Assembly (NCBI GenBank): GCA_002696885.1
Contig: NZSO01000084.1
Location: 7,611 to 18,306, forward strand
DNA length: 10,696 nt
Direction of reading: 5' to 3'
From: Verrucomicrobiales bacterium
GTDB lineage: Bacteria > Verrucomicrobiota > Verrucomicrobiia > Verrucomicrobiales > DEV007
Positions 1 to 8,168 of the stretch are shown in pieces (position 1 is the first letter of the stretch; every line of letters begins with the position of its first letter). The translations under genes were made by a program, and so were the position numbers. The notes beneath the pieces were generated by a model. It was not told where the DNA came from. It was given only the letters and a program-made list of their open reading frames with translations, and ran no database searches.

Positions 1-3000
1 TTTTTAACTAAAAGAACCCTTTCTCCGGGCTGTATAATCGTTCTACTGGCATTGGAAAAATCAAAATCAACTCCATCTGTAAAGGATGAACCAATTAACG
101 ATATTGGTTTATTATCAATGTTCAAAAGCTCAATAAATTCAAAATCGTCGCGATCTGTAAAACCTAACCTCTCTTCTTCGTCAGTTTCTTGAGCTGGTCG
201 ATACATTATTTCCGAAACGACTAAATTTTTATTATTTAATGCTGAATCACCAATAACATAAGTTGCCTGAGAGGGAGCACTCCATAAATTTCCATCAAAC
301 GCTCGAGCTGTCACTACTGCAGAGTCATTGAGAATAAAAGGTTCAGATGTAACTGTATGATTAACATCAAGTCTAGCACTGAACACAAAATCAGACCCAC
401 CTGCCGATGTGTTCATAGCTTGAATAGCAAGAACGTTACGTCCTTTTTTTAGAAGATCTTTGCGAGACGCCAAGTCAAAATTAGGCCAAGAGGATTCCCT
501 AACGACAATGGAATCAAGTCTTGATCCTGATGCCCTTGAATCAAAACTTAATTCATCAGGCGCTTGAAATGTTGCAACACGCTCACCATTTAGAAAGGCA
601 ACGAAACCATCATCTATAATGGCTCTCATTATTAGAGAATTAACATTATCAATATTTTCAAAATCAAATTCATATCTAATGTAAATTGATGAAGCTCGTC
701 CAGGTGACCGCATTAAGTCATAAGTGTCAGTAAGGACATAAGGAACTAATGGCCCGTTTGGCGTTTCATAGCCTAAACCGTTTTTACCAACCTCCCATGT
801 ACTATCATCAAAATCAGCTTGCACCCAATTTAAACCAATTTCATTATCGGTGGGCACAAAATATCGGCACGAGCTTTCATCATTAATTAATGATGTATCA
901 ATTGGGCCCCCTTGGAATGGAATAGCCTCAGGAGAAGGCTGACCACCTTCCAACCTTGGGTCAGTTCCATCAAGTGTGTAATAAACCTGACCATTTTGAG
1001 AGAGCATTGTCAGTTCAACTCCCTTATTTACAATACCAGCCGCCTGCGAAAGTTCTGGAGGTGTATACTTCGAGTATTGACTGTCAATCCATTCGACTCT
1101 CGTTTTCATCCATCCCTTCAGCTGTGAAATTTCAGACTCCCACCCTCTAAGGCTCCTATCTGCGAAAGTTCCACCATTTGGCCTCATACCGGTCCACTTG
1201 GCGAAGCTTCGCGCTTGAGCTTCTCGTATCTCATCAGCCATTCTGTCAATGATCCCATGAATGTTTTCTGTAGAAAAAGCAGTCCTACGAAGCTCAAACC
1301 ATCTATCAGTGTGTCGCTGCCTGACATCAGGATAATGCGCGGATGCTGGATTTGAATTAGGGCCTATTAAATTACCAAACCATGGATACCTTCCGTCATA
1401 CCAAGTTTTGCTAGAATCTCCACTACCATCCCATGTTCGTGGATTTGCATCTCGACCATCTTCAGATCCCATATTCCTATCAAAATCCCAAATTGGCCCA
1501 GCATTAACCTTACCCCCTTTATCCTTATGGTAATATGCACTTAGGCGTCCCCAGTCAACGTTCATTGCCAAAGTATTCAACCATTGGTGGTCAATAAATG
1601 AATCAACATCAAGATAATCACTAAAATGAAGTCCAGTTCTTGGATTGATACCACTTGGCCGATTTAATAGAGCTGCATTCATTTCATTCAAATAATTCTG
1701 AATGTATGTTTTTTGTTCTCTCGTGACTTCTCTGCCGCCCGGGTCATGTGGTATTAAAGCACCTCCAGCACCACCTACACTATAAGTTGGAGGGCTCCCT
1801 GCATCATTTCTATCTCTTTTAAAAATATAACCACCAGTTAGCTCATCTCCTTCATTGTCCCATGGCATTAATCGATCAATCTCTACGCGATTAGGATCCG
1901 TTTCGATTTTTTCCATTAATGAGTAAACTCCAAAATAATCAGAATCATTAAGTTCACTCCCACTAACATCATTGTACAGCTCAACAAATTTACTTCTTGC
2001 TGCATAACGACCGGCGTTTCTACTAATTTCGTAGATGAGTGGATTTCTTATTAATGACAAATCAAACCGATAGCGAGAATTGAAAATCCAATCCGCTTCA
2101 CGAGCAAAACCAAATGGTCTAATGTTATTATCAAGGTCATCTCCCTCATTCCAAGTTTCTACAGACATACCATATTTCGGCCAACCAGAGGAGCTTGAAC
2201 CTCGCTTTCTCACGCCTGACCTTGTGAAAATTTGCGGCTCTTGTTTAAGAGAAGCTCTTCCCGTTTCTGGATCGGGTTCAAAAAAGAAAATAAATGCATC
2301 TTTACGGGCAGTTGATCCGCTTTCAGGTGGAGCCCCCTTACCCAAGGTTGACATCACTATAATAGGAAGATTCGAGGTAAAGTTAGGAACGGATCCCGAC
2401 ATTTTTAGAAATGTTTTAGTAGCAACAGGTCCATCCAAAGAACCAGGAAGAAATGTTTGAGCCCTTATCTGTGTGGATTTGTTTATAGAGATTGGCCCCG
2501 TGTATAATTTCGATTCAGATCCAAATTCATTAGTTGGCAGTGAAAGGTCAGTTGTATATCGAATAATTGCTCCTGGTGTTTCTGTACTAAGTGACAATTC
2601 AAAATCATTTTCAAAAAGTTGACTTTCAGATGAAAAAACAACCTCGCTGGGTGGCTTATTAAAAATTATACCATTCGGCTTTCCTGGTGTTGCCTCTTTA
2701 AAAAATCCATATTGCACTCCCCCGCTCGTATCCTGAACTTCCGCTAGCAACTCAACTCCGATGACAAAATCTGATCCTCCAGAACTGCGGTTCATTGCCT
2801 GAACTGCCAAAACATTATTTCCTTCCTTTATTGAAGCCGCATTTGAGGAAACATCTTCAACCTCTGGAGAGGCAACCACTAATCTATCTAATCTTGACGC
2901 AGTCGCTCTTGAGTCAAAAACTACAGGATCAGGAGCATTAAGGTCAAAAATTCTCTCTCCATTAAGATAAGCAACAAATCCATCGTCAATGCTCACTGCT

Positions 3001-3758
3001 AATTGCGCTGAAACGATCCTTCTATCAGTTGAATTAAAGTTAAATGGGAATCTGAAATAACCACTCGCATTAACCCCTTTCATATCTTCGGATATGTTAG
3101 TTTTAACCAATGGTTCAAGGGTACCTCCAGTGGATTCAAATCCGACTGGGTGATCAACCTCTTTCCAATCCGAGTCATCGAAATCAGGTGAAGGAGACAA
3201 CCAATCATTAGCCAAAGAGTCGTCGGTAGGAATTTTATACTTAACTTTCGCATCTGAAGCTACTAAGACTTCCCTACTCACCAAACCAGATGTTCCATAA
3301 CCATATGAGGAGCCAGGATATTGCTCTGGATATCCTTCATCGAAGCCTGAAACAACAGTCACTCCATCAGGAGCAATAAGCGCCAAATAATCACCTTTCC
3401 TGTCTAAAGTGAAACTCGCGTGAAGCGGTTCATCAGGATTGACCCTATTTTTTGCTGAGGCAAAAATCACTACAGATTCTCCCTTTGATAGATTTACCAA
3501 GGGAAATTGCCATTTTTTTAAATTGTCTGAATTGTTAGTTAAATAATATCCTTCAAGAGATGCTGAATTATCTCCGGTATTTGTAACTTCAATCCAATCA
3601 GATGGCTCACCGTCATTATCAGGAAAGCTCAGTTCTGCCACTGCTTTGATTTCAGTGATTGCAAAATTTGCTGTTGCCGAGTTTTTTAAAGTAAAAAAAA
3701 TAGCAAGCAGCGTTAGTAGCGCTGCAAGCGAGGAATAGCGCTTTGATGGGGGTTTCAT
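1..3758 (-). CDS. Secreted CotH kinase-like protein with lamin-tail domains (C-terminus off window)
   Basis: The frame is open from the ATG at 3758 to the left edge, giving 1252 codons without a stop; the C-terminus is missing. Residues 1-30 look like a signal peptide (KR, hydrophobic stretch 10-24, cleavage near ATA|N), so the protein is probably exported. Domains I read in order: lamin-tail-like beta sandwich about 31-150; jelly-roll module 173-341; chitobiase-C-like domain about 372-452; CotH kinase-like domain about 463-895; chitobiase-C-like domain split into about 916-943 and 1137-1167; a second jelly-roll module 964-1133 between the halves; second lamin-tail domain from about 1178. CotH hallmarks include R519-G520 with K528, GVYSLMEKIE at 610-619, NVD at 733-735 and GPIWDFDRNMG at 754-764, so the kinase site looks intact. 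Bacillus CotH phosphorylates spore-coat proteins; the substrate here is unknown, and a role on the cell surface or in polymer binding is inference. No Shine-Dalgarno site precedes the start. Confidence 0.88.
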   Translation of the reverse strand, partial: MKPPSKRYSSLAALLTLLAIFFTLKNSATANFAITEIKAVAELSFPDNDGEPSDWIEVTNTGDNSASLEGYYLTNNSDNLKKWQFPLVNLSKGESVVIFASAKNRVNPDEPLHASFTLDRKGDYLALIAPDGVTVVSGFDEGYPEQYPGSSYGYGTSGLVSREVLVASDAKVKYKIPTDDSLANDWLSPSPDFDDSDWKEVDHPVGFESTGGTLEPLVKTNISEDMKGVNASGYFRFPFNFNSTDRRIVSAQLAVSIDDGFVAYLNGERIFDLNAPDPVVFDSRATASRLDRLVVASPEVEDVSSNAASIKEGNNVLAVQAMNRSSGGSDFVIGVELLAEVQDTSGGVQYGFFKEATPGKPNGIIFNKPPSEVVFSSESQLFENDFELSLSTETPGAIIRYTTDLSLPTNEFGSESKLYTGPISINKSTQIRAQTFLPGSLDGPVATKTFLKMSGSVPNFTSNLPIIVMSTLGKGAPPESGSTARKDAFIFFFEPDPETGRASLKQEPQIFTRSGVRKRGSSSSGWPKYGMSVETWNEGDDLDNNIRPFGFAREADWIFNSRYRFDLSLIRNPLIYEISRNAGRYAARSKFVELYNDVSGSELNDSDYFGVYSLMEKIETDPNRVEIDRLMPWDNEGDELTGGYIFKRDRNDAGSPPTYSVGGAGGALIPHDPGGREVTREQKTYIQNYLNEMNAALLNRPSGINPRTGLHFSDYLDVDSFIDHQWLNTLAMNVDWGRLSAYYHKDKGGKVNAGPIWDFDRNMGSEDGRDANPRTWDGSGDSSKTWYDGRYPWFGNLIGPNSNPASAHYPDVRQRHTDRWFELRRTAFSTENIHGIIDRMADEIREAQARSFAKWTGMRPNGGTFADRSLRGWESEISQLKGWMKTRVEWIDSQYSKYTPPELSQAAGIVNKGVELTMLSQNGQVYYTLDGTDPRLEGGQPSPEAIPFQGGPIDTSLINDESSCRYFVPTDNEIGLNWVQADFDDSTWEVGKNGLGYETPNGPLVPYVLTDTYDLMRSPGRASSIYIRYEFDFENIDNVNSLIMRAIIDDGFVAFLNGERVATFQAPDELSFDSRASGSRLDSIVVRESSWPNFDLASRKDLLKKGRNVLAIQAMNTSAGGSDFVFSARLDVNHTVTSEPFILNDSAVVTARAFDGNLWSAPSQATYVIGDSALNNKNLVVSEIMYRPAQETDEEERLGFTDRDDFEFIELLNIDNKPISLIGSSFTDGVDFDFSNASRTIIQPGERVLLVK
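3693..3725 (-). terminator. Terminator-like hairpin and T8 tract inside the CotH gene
   Basis: Read on the minus strand, GCAGCG (3720-3725) can pair with CGCTGC (3707-3712) across a 7-base loop. After TTGCTA comes a run of eight T (3693-3700). This has the form of a short intrinsic terminator, but it lies in codons 12-22, within the signal peptide. It may be an attenuator, a slippage site, or only a result of alanine/leucine and phenylalanine codons. The stem is just six base pairs and the T run starts six bases after it, so strong termination is doubtful. Confidence 0.3.
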
Positions 3759-3840
3759 AGTGAAATAAATAATAATGGCATTAATTTATTAAAAAAAGTC
3801 TTTTTTCATTAGCAGATTTTAAGCAGCTAAACCCAAACAG

Positions 3841-3849
3841 TGTTATATT
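3841..3849 (+). promoter_or_regulatory. Possible extended -10 promoter of the ribBA operon
   Basis: The 105-base region between the divergent CotH gene and ribBA contains TGTTATATT, which matches an extended -10 element (TG, one base, TATATT). The -35 position, around 3820-3826, matches poorly. Transcription would start near 3856, only about 8 bases before the ATG, giving an almost leaderless mRNA. This leaves no room for an FMN riboswitch, the usual control of riboflavin genes in many bacteria. I see no convincing promoter for the opposite gene in this region. Confidence 0.3.
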
Positions 3850-3863
3850 GGCGTTATAAAAGC

Positions 3864-5069
3864 ATGAATAATAACCCTCCATTCAGCCCAATCGAAGATA
3901 TCATAACTGATATAAAGGCAGGTAAAATGGTCATCATAACAGATGATGCTGATAGAGAAAACGAAGGCGATCTAATAGCCTCAGCTGAATGTATTACTCC
4001 TGAAATTGTCAATTTTATGGCTAAATATGGTAGAGGCCTTATCTGCACCCCTATCTCAGAATCAATTGCTACCAGACTTGAGCTACCAATGATGGTTCCC
4101 AACAATAGGGAATCTTTCAAAACTAACTTCACAGTTTCCGTCGATGCTGCCAAGGGAATTACCACAGGAATAAGTGCAGCTGATCGTGCAACTACGATTA
4201 AACTACTCTCAGAAGACTGCACCATTGGAGAAGACTTAGTGCAACCAGGTCACATTTTCCCGCTACTCGCCAAACCTGGTGGAGTCTTAAGAAGGGCTGG
4301 ACACACAGAAGCTGCCATCGATTTAGCTAAACTTGCTGGCCTCAATGAAGCCGCGGTAATTTGTGAAATACTCAATGATGATGGAACAATGTCACGTTTA
4401 CCCGAGCTATTAAATCTTGCCAATGAGCACGATTTAAAAATTGGCACCATTGAAAGCCTAATCCAGTACAGAAGAAAACGAGAAAGATTGATTGAGCATC
4501 TAGAAACCATTAGCTTGCCCACAAGCTGGGGTGATTTCGATCTTCACATGTATCAATCGGCTTTCGACGAGGAAACACATTTGGCTTTGGTAAGGGGTAA
4601 AATTGATCCTGACTCCCCCATCACTGTGAGAGTTCACAGCGAGTGTTTAACTGGTGATGTTTTCGGATCGAAAAGGTGTGACTGTGGAATCCAATTGGAT
4701 AGTGCCATGGAACGTATTTCGAGTGAGGAAAATGGCATACTTCTTTACATGAGACAAGAAGGCCGTGGAATCGGCTTAAAAGCAAAAATACACGCCTACA
4801 AATTACAAGAGGAAGGCTATGACACTGTCGAAGCTAATGAAAAACTTGGTTATCCAAGCGATCTTCGCGATTACGGAATCGGCGCCCAAATACTTTACGA
4901 CCTAGGCGTTAGAAAAATAAGATTAATGACTAACAACCCAAAAAAGGTAGTCGGTCTTAATGCTCATAAACTAGAAATAGTTGAACAGATACCAATCAAA
5001 TCACCGCCTAACCCTCACAATGAACGATATCTAGACACAAAACGTGACAAACTTGGCCATAAATTATAA
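3864..5069 (+). CDS. ribBA: Bifunctional DHBP synthase / GTP cyclohydrolase II
   Basis: This fused cytoplasmic enzyme starts both branches of riboflavin synthesis. The N-terminal half converts ribulose 5-phosphate to 3,4-dihydroxy-2-butanone 4-phosphate, and the C-terminal half opens GTP to the diaminopyrimidine precursor. Counting from the ATG at 3864 it has 401 residues, normal for the fusion. The RibB half (about 1-200) has DDADRENEGDLI at 27-38 and HTEAA from H147. The RibA half (about 205-395) has the zinc cysteines C261, C272 and C274, RQEGRGIGL at 297-305 and RDYGIGAQ from R335. All recognisable catalytic motifs are present, so both activities are expected. The frame extends upstream to a GTG at 3840, but those eight residues (LYWRYKS and so on) are not family-like, so I chose the ATG. 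It is first of six same-strand genes, and ribH follows after 41 bases. Confidence 0.96.
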   Translation: MNNNPPFSPIEDIITDIKAGKMVIITDDADRENEGDLIASAECITPEIVNFMAKYGRGLICTPISESIATRLELPMMVPNNRESFKTNFTVSVDAAKGITTGISAADRATTIKLLSEDCTIGEDLVQPGHIFPLLAKPGGVLRRAGHTEAAIDLAKLAGLNEAAVICEILNDDGTMSRLPELLNLANEHDLKIGTIESLIQYRRKRERLIEHLETISLPTSWGDFDLHMYQSAFDEETHLALVRGKIDPDSPITVRVHSECLTGDVFGSKRCDCGIQLDSAMERISSEENGILLYMRQEGRGIGLKAKIHAYKLQEEGYDTVEANEKLGYPSDLRDYGIGAQILYDLGVRKIRLMTNNPKKVVGLNAHKLEIVEQIPIKSPPNPHNERYLDTKRDKLGHKL

Positions 5070-5110
5070 TTTGATCTTGATTGTAAGTCCGCCTAAATGA
5101 ACTAGAAAAT

Positions 5111-5611
5111 ATGCCCTCTAAAAACCTTCCACCTAAGCCCCGCTCAATTGCAGCAAAAAAAACTGTTTCGATTATAGCCAGCCTTTATAATGAAGATTTA
5201 GTTGATTCTTTGTTAAATTCGGCCATACAAGAATTGAGGTCGTTATTGCCTGGTATTACCGTGAATGTTTACAGAGTACCTGGTGCATTTGAAATTCCAG
5301 TTTGTGCCAAAAAACTTATTCAAACAAACACTATTGATGTAATCATTGCGCTAGGCGTAATAATTAAGGGTGAAACTTCACATGCAGATCTTGTTGGAAA
5401 TAGTGTCACGCAATCTCTCCAAGAGATTGCAATCAATTTCAACACACCAATAATTCACGAAGTTTTGTTGACTGAAAATCGCGCCCAAGCTGAGGAAAGG
5501 TGTTCCGGACAAAAAAACAGAGGAACAGAAGCAGCAAAGGCCGCTGTAACTATGAGTGAGTTATTCGCCAATCTCGATATCGCCAATAAAAGAACTTCTA
5601 ACTTTAGTTAG
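5111..5611 (+). CDS. ribH: 6,7-dimethyl-8-ribityllumazine synthase
   Basis: It condenses the two RibBA-derived branches into lumazine, the penultimate step to riboflavin, usually as a pentamer or 60-subunit shell. The 166 residues include GAFEIP at 58-63, ALGVIIKGETSHADLV at 80-95 with the conserved histidine H91, and QAEER at 126-130 with the phosphate-binding arginine R130. Some positions differ from the well-studied Bacillus enzyme: the usual P-V-I-F-G-V-L strand reads PIIHEVL (113-119), and the GNKG lysine is R137 in KNRG. An N-terminal tail of about 17 basic, proline-rich residues precedes the core. No Shine-Dalgarno site is visible. The gene ends one base before the chosen nusB start, so the two are very probably co-transcribed. 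No riboflavin synthase (ribE) or ribD is in the window. Confidence 0.93.
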   Translation: MPSKNLPPKPRSIAAKKTVSIIASLYNEDLVDSLLNSAIQELRSLLPGITVNVYRVPGAFEIPVCAKKLIQTNTIDVIIALGVIIKGETSHADLVGNSVTQSLQEIAINFNTPIIHEVLLTENRAQAEERCSGQKNRGTEAAKAAVTMSELFANLDIANKRTSNFS

Positions 5612-5612
5612 C

Positions 5613-6008
5613 ATGGGTGTCAGAAGAGATGGAAGAGAAACAGCGGTACAGTTCCTCTTCAGCAAGGATATAACTAAAGAATCAAATCTAGAAGATTTAG
5701 ATAATTTCTTTTCATTATCTACAGCTAGGAGTGGCGCTAAAAAATTCGCCAAGGAATTGTTACAAGGAATTTTAGATCAAAAGGAAAATATTGACCAAAT
5801 CATTACAGCAAACGTTGATAATTTTGAAATCAATAGACTTTCAGCAGTCGATAGAAATGTCTTGAGATTAGCAATATACGAAATGCGTTATCGAAGTGAC
5901 GTTCCAACAGCAGTTTGTATTAATGAGGCAATAGAAATATCAAAAAGGTTTGGGACCGAAGATTCAGGAAGATTTGTGAACGGTGTTTTAGACAAGATCA
6001 AAGATTAA
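5613..6008 (+). CDS. nusB: Transcription antitermination factor NusB
   Basis: NusB pairs with NusE (ribosomal protein S10) and binds boxA RNA, keeping RNA polymerase processive on rRNA operons. From the ATG at 5613 the protein has 131 residues, normal for the family. The all-helical signature is clear: an N-terminal RRDGRETAVQFLF (4-16), a central RLSAVDRNVLRLAIYEM, then P-x-A-V-C-INEAIEISKRFG and a C-terminal FVNGVLDKI (121-129). A longer frame begins at 5556 but would overlap ribH by 56 bases and adds 19 residues unlike NusB. The chosen start gives a one-base gap after the ribH stop, suggesting translational coupling. The ribH-nusB pairing is common across bacteria. No Shine-Dalgarno site is seen. 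Confidence 0.94.
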   Translation: MGVRRDGRETAVQFLFSKDITKESNLEDLDNFFSLSTARSGAKKFAKELLQGILDQKENIDQIITANVDNFEINRLSAVDRNVLRLAIYEMRYRSDVPTAVCINEAIEISKRFGTEDSGRFVNGVLDKIKD

Positions 6009-6046
6009 ACTAAAGTCAAAATCACATCTCAAAGATATAAATCATA

Positions 6047-6892
6047 ATGGCAGGCTTTTTTAAAAGAATACTCAGTAAATTTTCTAAAGATAAAATTGAC
6101 TGGGATGACTTGGAGGAAACTCTAATTTCTGGAGATCTTGGGGTTAAATTATCAATGCAAATTATTGACAATCTTCAAGAAAGAAAAAAGAGCATCAATC
6201 CGGATGACATTATAACTACCTGCAAAGAAGAAATAAAAACAATTTTACCACCCGATAAAGACCCACTTTTGCCCAAACAGGACTCTACTAAAATAATTTT
6301 AGTTGTGGGTGTCAATGGAACTGGAAAAACCACATCAACCGCTAAACTTGCGAACCACCTTAAAAGTGGCGGAGCCAGTGTAATGTTAGCTGCAGCTGAT
6401 ACATTTAGGGCGGCAGCGATTGAGCAATTAGATGTCTGGGGAAATAGAATTTCTGTGCCAGTAATTAAAGGTGACTATCAATCCGATCCATCGTCTGTTT
6501 GCTTCGACGCACATACCAAAGCAATTCAATCTGGAGTAGATTATCTTATTTGTGACACTGCTGGCCGGTTACACACCAGGCACAATTTGATGGAAGAATT
6601 AAAGAAGATTAGCAGAACACTAGCAAAGAATGATAGTTCAGCACCACATGAAGTTTTTTTAGTTGTTGATGCGACGACAGGATCTAACGCATTGTCCCAA
6701 GCCAAAGAATTCAATAAAGCCACAGAACTAACAGGTTTAATTGTAACTAAAATGGATGGAAGCGGCAAAGGCGGTATCGTTGCCTCAATTGCTAACGAGC
6801 TGAATATTCCCACTAGATATATTGGCCTTGGAGAGGAGATTCAGGATTTTAAACCTTTCAAGACAAATGAATATCTAGACGAAATCCTGTAA
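6047..6892 (+). CDS. ftsY: Signal recognition particle receptor FtsY
   Basis: FtsY is the SRP GTPase at the inner membrane that receives ribosome-nascent chain complexes from Ffh-4.5S RNA and hands them to SecYEG. The 281-residue protein has a short N helical domain (about 1-75) and the GTPase NG domain: P-loop GVNGTGKTT at 88-96, ADTFRAAAIEQL, DTAGR at 170-174, TKMDGSGKGG from 234, and GLGEEIQDFKPF near the end. DTFRAAA, rather than the DTYRPAA of Ffh, and the final DFKPF identify it as FtsY. It lacks the long acidic A domain of E. coli FtsY. The N-terminus, MAGFFKRILSKFSK, is basic and amphipathic and may serve as the lipid anchor. It lies 38 bases after nusB and 86 bases before the reductase, and has no Shine-Dalgarno site. 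Confidence 0.95.
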   Translation: MAGFFKRILSKFSKDKIDWDDLEETLISGDLGVKLSMQIIDNLQERKKSINPDDIITTCKEEIKTILPPDKDPLLPKQDSTKIILVVGVNGTGKTTSTAKLANHLKSGGASVMLAAADTFRAAAIEQLDVWGNRISVPVIKGDYQSDPSSVCFDAHTKAIQSGVDYLICDTAGRLHTRHNLMEELKKISRTLAKNDSSAPHEVFLVVDATTGSNALSQAKEFNKATELTGLIVTKMDGSGKGGIVASIANELNIPTRYIGLGEEIQDFKPFKTNEYLDEIL

Positions 6893-6978
6893 ATCTAATT
6901 TGAAGAAAAAGCTGTAATCAGATTGCATATATAGATACTTTAATCATCTACTTAACTGCTACATTTAATCTTTTTATC

Positions 6979-8127
6979 ATGACAGAAAATCAAAAATCTG
7001 TTTACTCACGAAAAAATCCACTCAGTGCTAAAATTTTGAGTAAGGAACTGCTTACTTCAAAAATAGACGAGAAAAAAACTTGGCACATTGAAATCGATCT
7101 AATCGGCTCTGGAATGGAATTTACTCCAGGAGATTCCTTAGCAATTTTTCCAGAAAACAACCCTGACTTGGTCAACGAGTTACTTAAATTGCTAAACTTC
7201 ACAGGAAACGAGATCGTCCCAACTCCATCAAAAATTGAAACTGATCTTCGTAATGCACTCACTAAGGATTATGCAATTACCACACCCGATAAAAAATTAT
7301 TGAGAGCGGTTGCTGAACAAGTAAATAACCACACTTTAAGCGAATTACTTGCTCCAGAAAAAAAACAAGAATTGAATAATTATTTATGGGGTCGTGAAGT
7401 TATCGATTTAATAATTGAAAATCCTTCAGTAAAATTTTCTGCGGAGGAATTCGTTAGTTTACTAAAAAAGTTAAATGTCCGCCTCTACTCAATTGCCTCA
7501 AGTTTGAAACATTCACCCAACCAAGTCGATTTGACAGTAGCAGTGGTTGAGTATGAAAGTCATAATCGCTCAAGACAAGGGGTTTGCTCAAGCTGGGTTT
7601 CTGAACGCACTGAAATTGGCGACCAAGCTAAATGTTTCATAACCCCTGGCAAAGGTTTCAGATTACCTGACCCTGATGACTCATCACCAATAATAATGTG
7701 CGGGCCGGGAACAGGCGTTGCACCCTTCAGAGCATTTATGCAAGAACGAAAAGCTACCGATGCAAAAGGAGACGCATGGTTGTTTTTTGGTGAAATCCAC
7801 GAGGATGGTTGTTTCTTTTATGAGAACGAATGGGAAGAGTATTTAAATGATGGAACTTTAAATAAAATTTCAACCGCATGGTCCAGAGACCAAGAGGAGA
7901 AAATTTATGTACAACATAAAATATTAGAGGAAGGAAAGGAATTTTGGTCTTATCTAGAAAGAGGAGCTATATTTTATGTTTGCGGTGATGCTGAAAGAAT
8001 GGCTCCAGATGTTGATAAAGCATTACATCAAATAATTCAGGAACATGGTAATAAATCTGAAGATGAAGCCATCGAATATGTTAATGAATTAAAGTCCCTT
8101 AAAAGATATCGAAGAGATGTTTACTAA
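6979..8127 (+). CDS. CysJ-type FAD/NADPH reductase without flavodoxin domain
   Basis: This is a cytoplasmic diflavin-reductase-family protein that passes electrons from NADPH to FAD and then to a partner. Its 382 residues cover only the FAD and NADPH parts of CysJ. Visible motifs are RLYSIASS (168-175, FAD), GVCSSWVSE (201-209, FAD phosphate), MCGPGTGVAPFRAF (from 240, nucleotide binding), the S-R and K-x-Y-V-Q residues typical of NADPH 2'-phosphate contacts, VCGDAERMAPDV (from 334), and the C-terminal RYRRDVY. The N-terminal FMN (flavodoxin) domain of E. coli CysJ is absent, and the ATG at 6979 leaves no room for it in the 86-base gap. Such short forms are usually annotated as sulfite reductase subunit alpha. 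No cysI or flavodoxin gene is nearby, so the acceptor is unknown; sulfite reduction is one possibility. Confidence 0.88.
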   Translation: MTENQKSVYSRKNPLSAKILSKELLTSKIDEKKTWHIEIDLIGSGMEFTPGDSLAIFPENNPDLVNELLKLLNFTGNEIVPTPSKIETDLRNALTKDYAITTPDKKLLRAVAEQVNNHTLSELLAPEKKQELNNYLWGREVIDLIIENPSVKFSAEEFVSLLKKLNVRLYSIASSLKHSPNQVDLTVAVVEYESHNRSRQGVCSSWVSERTEIGDQAKCFITPGKGFRLPDPDDSSPIIMCGPGTGVAPFRAFMQERKATDAKGDAWLFFGEIHEDGCFFYENEWEEYLNDGTLNKISTAWSRDQEEKIYVQHKILEEGKEFWSYLERGAIFYVCGDAERMAPDVDKALHQIIQEHGNKSEDEAIEYVNELKSLKRYRRDVY

Positions 8128-8168
8128 GAGTGGACAAATAATCTATTTCATTATTATAAAACTCGACA

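Noticed and set aside
912..2460. Plus-strand frames of 64-126 codons (912-1127, 956-1150, 2080-2460)
   Set aside because: They lie opposite the long CotH gene, which has clear domains; they resemble no family and have no ribosome binding site.
3840..3863. GTG start extending ribBA by eight residues
   Set aside because: The added residues are not family-like and would overlap the candidate -10 element; the ATG at 3864 gives a typical N-terminus.
5556..5612. Upstream ATG extending nusB by 19 residues
   Set aside because: It would overlap ribH by 56 bases, and NusB homology begins at the RRDGR segment just after the ATG at 5613.
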